In this document: one piece after another, positions 44,621 through 53,218 of the stretch
Position numbering within the stretch: position 1 is the first letter of the stretch
Layout: each line of letters starts with the position of its first letter
DNA from: Amycolatopsis tucumanensis
GTDB taxonomy: Bacteria; Actinomycetota; Actinomycetes; Mycobacteriales; Pseudonocardiaceae
Reading direction: 5' to 3'
Assembly (NCBI RefSeq): GCF_021654135.1
Contig: NZ_JAKGSD010000025.1
Span: 4,561-60,775, forward strand
DNA length: 56,215 nucleotides
The notes under the pieces: model-generated
Database searches by the model: none
Seen by the model: the letters and a program-made list of their open reading frames with translations, nothing else
What the model was told of the DNA's origin: nothing
Made by a program: the position numbers and the translations under genes

Positions 44621-44739
44621 GAGACGGCCTCCTCCACGACCCCCTCGGCAGCCGACGTCACCTCGTCGGCCTGCAGTTCGGACCAGTCGAGCCCGATCGC
44701 GGCGACCACGTCGTCGAAAATGGGTGTCCGGTCGCTCAT
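44617..44739 (-). CDS. 40-residue acidic small protein
   Basis: A predicted 40-residue acidic peptide (MSDRTPIFDDVVAAIGLDW, then SELQADEVTSAAEG). It ends inside the start of the next gene (GTGA overlap), whose strong ribosome site lies within this frame. It has no cysteines or obvious processing site. Coding status rests on the overlap and composition only. Confidence 0.5.
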   Translation of the reverse strand: MSDRTPIFDDVVAAIGLDWSELQADEVTSAAEGVVEEAVS

Positions 44740-44921
44740 CGCGCGCCCGGAACAGGCTTGGCACACATACGTTCCCCTCCAGCGTCGTGCACAGCCACGG
44801 CGAGGTCGGAAATTAACACGCGGCCAGCAGTGGCCGCCACGCGGAATCCCATGAACGGGGGACACCTTTCCGGGGGTGGGGACGGAGTTTGCCGTTGGCC
44901 CCCAGGGGGAATCCCCGCCGC

Positions 44922-46385
44922 GTGGATCATGCGCAGGCACCGGTGATCGAAGCCATCCAGCGGTACCGCGAGCGCGGTCACCTGGGGTTCATCCCGCCCG
45001 GGCACAAACAGGGGCGCGGCATCGACCCGCGGCTGGCCGAGGTCGTGGGCCGGGACGTGTTCGCCTCGGACATCATCCTCATGAACGGCCTCGACGACCG
45101 CCGCATGTCCCAGGGCGTGCTGGCCAAAGCCGAGGAGCTGATGGCCGACGCGGTGGACGCCGAGGAAGCCTACTTCTCCACCTGCGGCAGCTCGCTGTCG
45201 GTGAAGAGCGCGATGCTCGCCGTCGCCGGGCCGGGCGACGAGCTGCTGGTGTCCCGCAACGCGCACAAGTCCGTGGTGGCCGGGCTGATCATCAGCGGCG
45301 TGCGCCCGGTGTGGGTGCACCCGCGGTGGGACGGGCGGTTCCACCTCGCGCACCCGCCGGGGCCGGAGGACGTGCGGGACGCCTTCGCCGCGCACCCCGG
45401 CGCGAAGGGGATGTTGCTGATCACGCCGACCGACTACGGCGGGTGCGCCGCGATCCGGGAGACCGCGCGGGTGTGCCACGACCACGACGTGCCGCTCATC
45501 GTGGACGAGGCGTGGGGCGCGCACTTCCCGTTCCACCCGGACCTGCCGTCGTGGGCGATGGACGCCGACGCCGACATGTGCGTCACCAGCGTGCACAAGA
45601 TGGGCTGCGGCCTGGAGCAGGGCTCGGTGTTCCACCTGCGGGGCGACCGGATCGACCCGCAGGCGCTGGCGTCACGGGCGGACCTGCTCGGCACGACGAG
45701 CCCGAGCGCGCTGATCTTCGCGGGGCTCGACGGCTGGCGGCGGCAGATGGTGCAGCACGGTGAGGAGCTGCTGGGGCGCGCGCTCGAACTGGCCGCGTCG
45801 GTGCGAGCGGAACTGGCCGCGATCCCCGGGATCCGCGTGATGGAGCGGGACGACCTGGTCGGGCCGCGGCTGGCCGACGACCACGACCCGCTCAAGATCG
45901 TGCTGGACCTCGTGGAGCTGGACCGGTCCGGCTACGACGCGAGCGAATGGGTGCGTGAGCACCACCGGCTCGACATGGGACTGTCCGACCACCGGCGGAT
46001 GGCAGCGCAGATCACGATCGCCGACGACGAGGAGACCACCGGACGGCTGCTCACCGCGATCCGCGACCTAGCGGAGCGTGCCGGCGAAATCCGACCCGCC
46101 AAACCGGTCGACCTGCCCGAGCCGGGCGAACTGGAGCTGGAGCAGGCGATGCTGCCGCGCGACGCGTTCTTCGGCCCCACCGAGGACGTGCCGCCGGAGG
46201 AGGCGATCGGGCGGGTGTGCGCGGAGGTGATCAGCCCGTACCCGCCGGGGGTGCCCGCGGTGGCGCCGGGCGAGGTCATCACCCGGCCCGTGGTGGACTA
46301 CCTGCTGAGCGGTCTCGACGCCGGCATGTACCTGCCCGATCCGGCGGACCCGCAGCTGAAGACGTTCCGGGTCGTCCAACGCTGA
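44922..46385 (+). CDS. Orn/Lys/Arg decarboxylase family PLP enzyme
   Basis: A 487-residue fold-type I PLP enzyme of the short Orn/Lys/Arg decarboxylase class. The PLP lysine is Lys226 in SVHKMGCGLEQGS, with cofactor Asp195 in VDEAWGAHFP. The substrate-side FIPPGHKQGRG lies at 23-33, and STCGSSLSVK forms the phosphate loop. Like Bacillus SpeA/YaaO-type enzymes it lacks the N-terminal wing domain of the large enterobacterial forms. It should decarboxylate a basic amino acid to a polyamine precursor. The GTG at 44922 was chosen (GGGGG upstream); TTG 44889 is the alternative. Confidence 0.93.
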   Translation: MDHAQAPVIEAIQRYRERGHLGFIPPGHKQGRGIDPRLAEVVGRDVFASDIILMNGLDDRRMSQGVLAKAEELMADAVDAEEAYFSTCGSSLSVKSAMLAVAGPGDELLVSRNAHKSVVAGLIISGVRPVWVHPRWDGRFHLAHPPGPEDVRDAFAAHPGAKGMLLITPTDYGGCAAIRETARVCHDHDVPLIVDEAWGAHFPFHPDLPSWAMDADADMCVTSVHKMGCGLEQGSVFHLRGDRIDPQALASRADLLGTTSPSALIFAGLDGWRRQMVQHGEELLGRALELAASVRAELAAIPGIRVMERDDLVGPRLADDHDPLKIVLDLVELDRSGYDASEWVREHHRLDMGLSDHRRMAAQITIADDEETTGRLLTAIRDLAERAGEIRPAKPVDLPEPGELELEQAMLPRDAFFGPTEDVPPEEAIGRVCAEVISPYPPGVPAVAPGEVITRPVVDYLLSGLDAGMYLPDPADPQLKTFRVVQR

Positions 46386-46391
46386 GGCGCC

Positions 46392-47036
46392 TCAACAGAA
46401 ACCGGCGTCGTGCGCCATGAGCGCGATCTGGGTCCGGTTGCCCGCGTCCAATTTGGACAGCACCCGGGTGATGTGCGCTTTGACGGTCGCCACGCTGAGG
46501 AACAGCTCGGCGGCGATCTCGGCGTTCGTCAGTCCACGACCGACGCCGAGGGCGACCTCGTGCTCGCGTGGGCTGAGCGCGGCGAAGGCGGCGCGGGCGC
46601 GTTCGTAGGACCCGGCTTCGACCGCGGCCCGGTCCATGAGCCGTCGCGTGATGCGCGGGGACAGGATCGGATCTCCCGCGGCCACGCGGCGCACGGCGTC
46701 GGCGATCTCCGCGGGCGGCGCGTCCTTGAGCAGGAACCCGCTCGCCCCGGCGCGGAGGGCGCGCAGCACGTTCTCGTCGGTGTCGAACGTGGTCAGCACG
46801 ACGACTTCGGGCGGGTTCGGCCGCGCGCGCGTCCGGTGCGTGGCGAGGATCCCGTTCAGGCGCGGCATCCGGATGTCCATCAGCACGACGTCGGCGGGGT
46901 GCGCGTCAAGCGCGGCCGGCACTTCGTCGCCGTCGCCGGCCTGCCCGACCACGACGATGCCCGGCGCGCCGTCGAGCATCATCGTCAGGCCGGACCGCAC
47001 CAGGGCGTCATCGTCGACGATCAGCACGCGGGTCAC
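46392..47036 (-). CDS. NarL/LuxR-type response regulator
   Basis: A 214-residue response regulator. The receiver domain (1-120) has Asp54 as phospho-acceptor (LMDIRMPR) and acidic pocket DDD (8-10). The LuxR helix-turn-helix (about 150-212) contains LSPREHEVALGVGRGLTNAEIA and VKAHITRVLSKL. The GTG overlaps the stop of the histidine kinase (GTGA). Targets are not evident. Confidence 0.95.
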   Translation of the reverse strand: MTRVLIVDDDALVRSGLTMMLDGAPGIVVVGQAGDGDEVPAALDAHPADVVLMDIRMPRLNGILATHRTRARPNPPEVVVLTTFDTDENVLRALRAGASGFLLKDAPPAEIADAVRRVAAGDPILSPRITRRLMDRAAVEAGSYERARAAFAALSPREHEVALGVGRGLTNAEIAAELFLSVATVKAHITRVLSKLDAGNRTQIALMAHDAGFC

Positions 47037-48208
47037 GCCGGCCACGGCAACTCCGCCGCCAGCCGGAACTCCCCCGCCACGGCACCGTGGTCCAGCCGCC
47101 CACCGGCCAGCCGCACCCGCTCGGTCAGCCCCACCAGCCCGATCCCGCCACCCGGCCCGGGCGCGGCGCCGGACACCGGGTTGGACACCACGATCCGCAG
47201 CCGCGCGCCGGGCGCGCCACCGAGCTCGACGCGGACCGGGCTGCCCGGGGCGTGCTTGCGCGCGTTGGTCAGCGCCTCCTGCAGCACGCGGTAGGCCGTG
47301 CGGCCGGTCGTGCCGGGCACCGCGGCCGTGTCGAGCGTGTCCCGCACCTCGACCGGCGTGCCGACCGCGCGTGACTCCTCGACCAGCTCGGACAGCCCGG
47401 CCAGCGTCGGCAGCGGGCCGTCCGGGTCCTCGTCGGTGTCCCGCAGCAGCGCGATCACGTCCCGCAGTTCGTTCAGCGCCTGGTGCACCGTGGCCCGGAT
47501 GACGCCGGCCGCCTGCGCGATCCGTTCCGGCGAGCTGTCCGGCCGGTACTCCAGCGCCCCGGCGTAGGTCGCCAGCAGCGACAGCCGGTGCGCGAGCACG
47601 TCGTGCATCTCGCGGGCGATGCGGGTGCGCTCGGCCGCGCGGGCCTCGGCGATGCGGCGGCCCTGCTCGGCCTCGGCGCGGCGGGCGCGTTCGGTGAGCG
47701 ACAGGATGAGCTGGCGGCGGGCTTCGGCGAGCGCGCCGCCGCCGACGAGCGCGGCGTGCCCGAGGACCACGAGCACGACCCACCACTCGTAGGGCAGGCC
47801 GGGCGTCGGCCGCCACAGTCCGCGCACGAGGTGGCCGGCGACACCGGCCGTGGCGACCCCCACCGCCACGGCCAGCGGACCGCGCCGCGCGATCTGCACG
47901 ACGCCGATGCTCGCCGGCGGCGTCGCGGTCGGGACGAACGCGGTCAGCACCATGAGCACCACCGCGGAGGGCACCGGCCACCGGAACAGCAGCGGCACCA
48001 GCGCGCAGCCGAGGACGCCGACGACGAGGTCCGCGACGAGCGGCGCGCCCCGGACACCCGAGACGATCTCCCCCGCCGCCGTCGCCGCGAATCCCGCCGC
48101 GGCGGCGACGGTCAGCGCCGTCCTCCCCCGCTCGCAGAGCAACTCGCCGTGCACGTGGAGGAGCGTACGGGTGCGGGAGCCGGGACGACCAGCGACCAAA
48201 GTCGACAT
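47033..48208 (-). CDS. Sensor histidine kinase (HisKA_3, NarX/DesK class)
   Basis: A 391-residue membrane kinase with four to five hydrophobic segments (about 30-155). A cytoplasmic HisKA_3 dimer helix follows with the phospho-acceptor His202 in REMHDVLAHRLS. The ATPase domain has YRVLQEALTNARKHAPG (N-box) and GGIGLVGLTERV (G-box). It has no large extracellular sensor, so it probably senses the membrane itself. It is coupled to the response regulator gene. ATG 48208 is chosen; its ribosome site is weak. Confidence 0.92.
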   Translation of the reverse strand: MSTLVAGRPGSRTRTLLHVHGELLCERGRTALTVAAAAGFAATAAGEIVSGVRGAPLVADLVVGVLGCALVPLLFRWPVPSAVVLMVLTAFVPTATPPASIGVVQIARRGPLAVAVGVATAGVAGHLVRGLWRPTPGLPYEWWVVLVVLGHAALVGGGALAEARRQLILSLTERARRAEAEQGRRIAEARAAERTRIAREMHDVLAHRLSLLATYAGALEYRPDSSPERIAQAAGVIRATVHQALNELRDVIALLRDTDEDPDGPLPTLAGLSELVEESRAVGTPVEVRDTLDTAAVPGTTGRTAYRVLQEALTNARKHAPGSPVRVELGGAPGARLRIVVSNPVSGAAPGPGGGIGLVGLTERVRLAGGRLDHGAVAGEFRLAAELPWPA

Positions 48209-48263
48209 CGGTCGACACCGTCGGCCGGCGCGCGGCTGGTGGATCTCCGCCAGACTGGCGGCC

Positions 48264-48785
48264 ATGACGGCTTCCAGCACGATCGAGATCCCCGCCGCGG
48301 GCGCCTACCGCATCGACGCCACCGGCTCACGACTGTCCTTCACCACACGGCACTTCTTCGGCCTCGGCCCGGTGCGCGGGACGTTCCGGCTGCGCGAGGG
48401 CCGGGTGACGGTCGCCGATCCGGTGACCGAGTCCGGGGTGGTGGCCACCATCGACGCGGCGAGCATCGACACCGGCAACGTCACCCGCGACCGCACGGTG
48501 CGGTCCGGGCAGTACCTGGAGACCGACCGGCACCCCGACATCGGGTTCGCGTCGACGGCGGTCGAGCGGGACGGCGCGGGCTGGGTCCTGCGCGGCACGC
48601 TGACGGTGCGCGGCACGAGCGGCCCACTGGACGTGCACGTCGACTCGGCGGTCACCGAGGGCCCGCGGCTGCGGGTGCGGGCGCACAGCCGGGTGGATCG
48701 CTACGCGTTCGGCGTGACGGCGATGAAGGGCATGACCGGTCGCCACCTCGACCTGGAGCTGGAACTGGTCGCCGAGCGGGCTTGA
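48264..48785 (+). CDS. YceI-family lipid/isoprenoid-binding protein
   Basis: A 173-residue YceI-like lipocalin-type beta-barrel. It has GAYRIDATGSRLSFTTRHFFGLGPVRGTF, then DTGNVTRDRTVRSGQYLETDRHP and HSRVDRYAFGVTAMKGM. These proteins bind polyisoprenoid or fatty ligands. It has no signal peptide, so it is cytoplasmic. It is divergent from the histidine kinase by 55 bases. The isoprenoid-binding fold is of interest given the terpenoid genes 3 kb away. Confidence 0.92.
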   Translation: MTASSTIEIPAAGAYRIDATGSRLSFTTRHFFGLGPVRGTFRLREGRVTVADPVTESGVVATIDAASIDTGNVTRDRTVRSGQYLETDRHPDIGFASTAVERDGAGWVLRGTLTVRGTSGPLDVHVDSAVTEGPRLRVRAHSRVDRYAFGVTAMKGMTGRHLDLELELVAERA

Positions 48786-48799
48786 TCCGCTCCCGAGCG

Positions 48800-49810
48800 T
48801 CAACCACCTGGCGCCGCGCTGGCCGAGCCGAGCGATTTCTCCGACAGCGGCAGCCATTCCGGCATCCGCAGCGGCGCGGGCTGCTCCGTGCACACCATCA
48901 CCGGCCCGCGCCGCGACTCCACCTCCAGCGTCCCGTCCGACCGCAGCCGCACCGTCACCACCGCCGCCTCCGGCTCGCCGGGGCCGCCCGTGTGCCGCGA
49001 GTGGTCCTTGGTCCGCAGGTAGAACGCGCCCAGCCCGAACGCGGCGAACACGAGCAGCCACAGCGGCCCGAGCATCAGGTACCCGAACGACGCCGAGTCG
49101 GTGAACGTGGCCGCGACCCCGCTCTGCATCGGCCCGTACGTGGGCAGGAACCGCAGCACCGCCTGGTCCTTGCCCGGGTTGATCACCGGGTTCTGCACCA
49201 TCACGTCGACCAGGCTGACCATGATGATCACGAACATCCCGGCCAGCTCGGTCGGCACCGCCACCCCGAGCGCCACGCCGAGCCCGCCGTAGGTGAGCCC
49301 CGCCGACAGCAGGCTCAGGAACAGCATCCCGCCGGATCGCGGATCGCAGTAGAACCCCATCACGATGCTCGCGTAACCGGACACCACGGTCGCGACCAGC
49401 ACCAGCCCCGCCAGTTTCGCCAGCAGCAGCACCGGCCGCGGGAACCCGGCCAGCACCAGCCGCTGGTCGAACTCCCGCGCCCGCCGCACCGACGCGAACA
49501 ACATGAACCCGATGATCAGCGTGAGCGCGTTCAGCGCGCCGGAGATCAGAGCGAGCTCGCTCGCGTCGACCGTGATCGGCGCGGGCGCGATCCGCGACTG
49601 GTACTCGATCGGCCGCGACGGGATCACCGTGCGCACGATCGCCAGCCAGCACGGGATGAAGAACACCACCAGCAGCAGCGCCAGCCGGTTCCGCGCGTGC
49701 TGCGCGACCTCGAACGCGATCGCCTTGAGCAGCGCGGCGTGCCAGGTCGTCGAGTCCGCGATCCCGGCCTGCCAGCGCCGTGCCCGGTCCACCAGCTCAC
49801 CGACGGTCAT
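48800..49810 (-). CDS. ABC transporter permease
   Basis: A 336-residue membrane protein with about six hydrophobic segments in the first 260 residues (for example LALLLVVFFIPCWLAIV and GMFVIIMVSLVDVMV). A C-terminal cytoplasmic tail follows. It resembles ABC-2-type exporter permeases. The ATG overlaps the ATPase stop (ATGA), so the two form one exporter. It lies downstream of the polyprenyl synthase on the same strand and may export the terpenoid or a related lipid; that is inference. Confidence 0.88.
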   Translation of the reverse strand: MTVGELVDRARRWQAGIADSTTWHAALLKAIAFEVAQHARNRLALLLVVFFIPCWLAIVRTVIPSRPIEYQSRIAPAPITVDASELALISGALNALTLIIGFMLFASVRRAREFDQRLVLAGFPRPVLLLAKLAGLVLVATVVSGYASIVMGFYCDPRSGGMLFLSLLSAGLTYGGLGVALGVAVPTELAGMFVIIMVSLVDVMVQNPVINPGKDQAVLRFLPTYGPMQSGVAATFTDSASFGYLMLGPLWLLVFAAFGLGAFYLRTKDHSRHTGGPGEPEAAVVTVRLRSDGTLEVESRRGPVMVCTEQPAPLRMPEWLPLSEKSLGSASAAPGG

Positions 49811-50454
49811 GACGCGGCCTCGAGTTCGGCGCCGGCCATCGCGTCGGTGGGCTCGACCTGGCCGCGGGTCAGCCGCAGCAGCCGGTCGAACCGTTCGGTG
49901 TCGTGCGCCAGGTGCGAAATGACGAGCACCGACCGGCCCTGCGCGCGCAGCTGGTCGGTCAGCGTCCAGAACGTCAGGTAGTTCTCCCAGTCGAACCCCT
50001 GGTACGGCTCGTCCATCAGCACCACGTCCGGGTCGTGCATCAGCGCCAGCGTCAGGTTGAGCTTCTGCCGCGTGCCACCGGAGAGCACCCCGGCGCGGAC
50101 GTGCCGGAACGGGGTGAGCCCGAGCCGTTCGGCGACCGACTCGGCCACCGTCAGGTCCTCCAGGTGGTAGGCGCTCTGGAAGTACCGCAGGTGCTGGCCC
50201 ACGGTCAGCTCGTCGTTCACGACGATCCGCTGCGGGCAGTAGCCGAGCCTGCCGCGGTGCACCACTTCGCCGCGGTCCGCGCGCAGCACCCCGGCGAGGA
50301 TGCGCAGCAGGGTGGACTTGCCCGCCCCGTTCTCGCCGAGGACGCCGAGCAGCTCGCCGGGCCGCAGCCCGAACTCGACGCCCCGCAGCACGTGGCGCGC
50401 CCCGAAAGACTTGTGCAGGTTCACCGCCTGCAACACGTAGTCCGATTTGGACAC
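49807..50454 (-). CDS. ABC transporter ATPase
   Basis: A 215-residue ABC-2-type exporter ATPase. Walker A GENGAGKST is at about 40-48, signature LSGGTRQKL at about 124-132, and Walker B VVLMDEP follows. The GTG has an AAGGGAG site. It is 17 bases after the polyprenyl synthase and overlaps the permease gene, giving an idsA-like-ATPase-permease operon. Confidence 0.94.
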   Translation of the reverse strand: MSKSDYVLQAVNLHKSFGARHVLRGVEFGLRPGELLGVLGENGAGKSTLLRILAGVLRADRGEVVHRGRLGYCPQRIVVNDELTVGQHLRYFQSAYHLEDLTVAESVAERLGLTPFRHVRAGVLSGGTRQKLNLTLALMHDPDVVLMDEPYQGFDWENYLTFWTLTDQLRAQGRSVLVISHLAHDTERFDRLLRLTRGQVEPTDAMAGAELEAAS

Positions 50455-50471
50455 CGGATCTCCCTTCCCGG

Positions 50472-51572
50472 TCAGCGGGTGCGGCGGGTGGCCTGGCGCA
50501 CGAGCTCCGCGCAGGCGCGGCGGGCCGTCGCGGGCAGGTCCGCCGCCTCCAGCGCCGCGAGCGCCTCGCGCGCCCTGGCCTCGATCAGCTCGCCGACCGC
50601 GTCCTCCGCGCCGGTGTCGGAGATGACGGCCCGCAGCCGCGCCGCGCCGTCGGCGTCCAGTTCCGGATCGCCGTGCAGCCGCCGGATCACCTCGCGCTGC
50701 CCCGGCCGGGCGCGCCGCCAGGTCAGCGCCATCAGCACGGTCTGCTTGCCCTCGCGCAGGTCGTCGAGCACGGACTTGCCGGTGGTGCCGGGTTCGCCGA
50801 ACACCCCGAGCAGGTCGTCGCGCAGCTGGAACGCCTCGCCGAGCGGGCGGCCGTAGGCGGTGCACCAGCGCAGCAGATCGGGGCCGCCCCCGGCGAGCGC
50901 GGCCCCGATCTGCAACGGCCGTTCCACGGTGTATCCGGCGGTTTTCAGGCGCAGCGCGCGCCAGGCGCGGTCGAGCACGTCCTCGGTCCACTCGCCACCG
51001 AGGTCGAGGTACTGGCCGACCATGACCTCGCTGCGCATCGCGTGCAGCACCGGCGCGGCCCGCCGCAGGTCGTCCTCGTCCAGGCCCGCGGTCAGCAGCA
51101 TTTCGTCGGCCCAGGCCAGGCACAGGTCGCCGAGCAGGATCGCGGCGTTCACCCCGAAGCGCGCGGCCGCGCCGGGGTCGTCGCCGTGGTAGCGCGCGGC
51201 GAGCCGGCGGTGCATCGAGGGGCGGCCGCGGCGCAGGTCGGAGCCGTCCATGACGTCGTCGTGGATGAGCGCGAAGGAGTGGAACAGCTCCAGCGCCGCG
51301 CCGACCCGCGCGACCGCTGCGCCGGCCGGGTCACCGCCCGCGGCGAGCCATCCGCAGTGGCAGAACAGGGGGCGCAGCCGCTTGCCGTCGCGGACGAACT
51401 CGCGCAGCAGGTCGACCAGCGGCGGCAGGCAGCGGTCGGCCGGATCGCGGGACTGCGCGTCGAGGAACTCGCCGAGGACGGCGTCGACCTCCTCCCGAGC
51501 CCGGCCGAAGTCCGGTTCCGCCGGGGCGCGCGGTCGCGGGGGTGCGGTCACATCGGCGAGCCGAGTCGACAT
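50472..51572 (-). CDS. Polyprenyl (probably geranylgeranyl) diphosphate synthase
   Basis: A 366-residue trans-isoprenyl diphosphate synthase. The first Asp-rich motif is DDVMD (105-109) and the second is QLRDDLLGVFGE; the GKRLRP substrate motif is at 63-68. It condenses isopentenyl diphosphate with allylic diphosphates. The divergent ispH and terpene synthase point to a C20 (possibly C15 or C25) product for cyclisation. Chain length cannot be fixed by eye. The ATG has a GAGGAG site. Confidence 0.93.
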   Translation of the reverse strand: MSTRLADVTAPPRPRAPAEPDFGRAREEVDAVLGEFLDAQSRDPADRCLPPLVDLLREFVRDGKRLRPLFCHCGWLAAGGDPAGAAVARVGAALELFHSFALIHDDVMDGSDLRRGRPSMHRRLAARYHGDDPGAAARFGVNAAILLGDLCLAWADEMLLTAGLDEDDLRRAAPVLHAMRSEVMVGQYLDLGGEWTEDVLDRAWRALRLKTAGYTVERPLQIGAALAGGGPDLLRWCTAYGRPLGEAFQLRDDLLGVFGEPGTTGKSVLDDLREGKQTVLMALTWRRARPGQREVIRRLHGDPELDADGAARLRAVISDTGAEDAVGELIEARAREALAALEAADLPATARRACAELVRQATRRTR

Positions 51573-51928
51573 GAATTCTCCTCGATTGCTGGGGAAAGAC
51601 GCGGTCGGAGAAGTAGCACCGGAGCGGACGGGTGAAACGGCGAATTCGCCGCACCACACTTCCGGGAGCCGGGGCCGACCTTGTGAGCGAGCATTCGGGT
51701 TTCCTCATCGCGGACGGTGAACAACCCAGCGGCGCAATGAACCCGTTGCGGCGCAACGGAAACAAAAACTCGTTCGAATGAAGCTGCGCCGCGGGCTTGA
51801 AACCGGACCCGCGCTTCGGGCACCGTTGAGTTGTCCGGCGATCACCGGAAACCCGAAATCCCTTGTCTGCCAGCGTTTTCCGCTGCGCTCGCACCGCCGC
51901 CCGAAATGGGCGGAACAGGAGGAACCGC
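51573..51928. promoter_or_regulatory. Divergent control region of the terpenoid locus
   Basis: This 356-base gap between the prenyl synthase and ispH holds no gene. It is less GC-rich than its surroundings and contains two perfect palindromes, CGGCGAATTCGCCG (51638-51651) and CGTTGCG-G-CGCAACG (51744-51758). Both are operator candidates. No regulator is encoded in the locus. Confidence 0.6.
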
Positions 51929-53218
51929 ATGACCGTCCCCATCCGCACCGGGAAAGTGGTGCCGCTGTTCGCCGCGCCCGGCGCCGATGTGCTGGTACCA
52001 CACGAGATCCGCTGGCGTGACGGCACCGAACCGTGCCCGGCTGCTCCCCTGCTCGCCGGGGGACTGCGCCGCCGCGGGCTGCGGGTCGCCGACGGGGTCG
52101 TCCTCGCCGGATCGGGCCCGCCACCGGGGATCCCGCCCGGCGGGCGAGCGGCCTTGGCCCCGGACTGGGCAGGCGCGCCTGCCGGTCCGCCGGGGCCTGC
52201 CCTCGGAGTGGGACACCTCAACACCGGGAACCTCCGCCCGGGACACGGCGAGGCCATCCGTGCGGAGCTGGCCGCGGCGGCCCAGGCGATGCGGCCGCGC
52301 GTGGTGCTGCTGGCCGCGCCGCGCTCGTTCTGCGCGGGTGTCGAACGGGCGATCCGCACCGTGGAGCGGGCGCTGGCCGAGCACGGCCCACCGGTCTACG
52401 TGCGCAAGCAGATCGTGCACAACACCCACGTGATCGACGACCTGGCCGCGCGCGGCGCGGTGTTCGTCGACGAACTGGACGAGGTGCCGCGGGGGCAGCT
52501 GGTGATCTTCTCCGCGCACGGGGTGCCGCCGTCGGTGCGCGCGCACGCACGGGAGCGAGCGCTGCGGGTCGTCGACGCGACCTGCCCGCTGGTGTCGAAG
52601 GTGCACGCCGAGGCGCGGCGCTTCGCGGGGCGCGGTGACACGGTGGTGCTGATCGGGCGCCACGACCACGAGGAGGTCGTCGGCACCGCGGGCGAGGCGC
52701 GGGAGTCGACGGTGGTCGTGGAGACCGCGGGCGACGTGGCGGGGCTGCGGGTGCCGGATCCGTCGCGGGTGTCCTACCTGACGCAGACGACGCTGGCGGT
52801 CGACGAGACGGCCGAGGTGGTCGACACGCTGCGGGAGCGGTTCCCGGCGCTGCGCGGGCCGCGGTCGGACGACATCTGCTACGCCGCGACCAACCGGCAG
52901 GCCGCGGTGCGCGCGGTGCTGGACGAGGCGGACCTGCTGCTGGTCGCGGGCTCGGCGAACTCGGCCAACTCGCGGCACCTGGTGGAACTGGCCCACCGCC
53001 ACGGGAAGCCGGCGCACCTGGTCGACCGGTGCGAGGACATCCGGTTCGCCTGGCTGCGCACCGCCGCCACGGTCGCGGTGACGGCGGGCGCCTCGGCGCC
53101 GCCCGAGCTGGTGGACCGGCTGGTCGCGGCGCTGGGCGGCCTCGGCCCGGTGACGGTCGAGGAGCGGGTCACGGCGGTGGAGACCGTGCGGTTCGGCGAA
53201 CCGGCGGTCCCGTCGTGA
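51929..53218 (+). CDS. ispH: 4-hydroxy-3-methylbut-2-enyl diphosphate reductase with N-terminal extension
   Basis: A 429-residue IspH (LytB). The iron-sulfur cysteines are Cys135 (PRSFCAGV), Cys219 (DATCPLV) and Cys317 (DDICYAATNRQ), with His164, His197 (SAHGVPP) and other active-site residues. It makes IPP and DMAPP in the MEP pathway. Normal IspH is about 310-330 residues; here an extra about 120 residues precede the core, with Pro/Gly-rich middle and no known domain. The ATG has AGGAGGAA. Overlap with the terpene synthase gene (GTGA) suggests that this copy boosts precursor supply for one product. Confidence 0.95.
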   Translation: MTVPIRTGKVVPLFAAPGADVLVPHEIRWRDGTEPCPAAPLLAGGLRRRGLRVADGVVLAGSGPPPGIPPGGRAALAPDWAGAPAGPPGPALGVGHLNTGNLRPGHGEAIRAELAAAAQAMRPRVVLLAAPRSFCAGVERAIRTVERALAEHGPPVYVRKQIVHNTHVIDDLAARGAVFVDELDEVPRGQLVIFSAHGVPPSVRAHARERALRVVDATCPLVSKVHAEARRFAGRGDTVVLIGRHDHEEVVGTAGEARESTVVVETAGDVAGLRVPDPSRVSYLTQTTLAVDETAEVVDTLRERFPALRGPRSDDICYAATNRQAAVRAVLDEADLLLVAGSANSANSRHLVELAHRHGKPAHLVDRCEDIRFAWLRTAATVAVTAGASAPPELVDRLVAALGGLGPVTVEERVTAVETVRFGEPAVPS

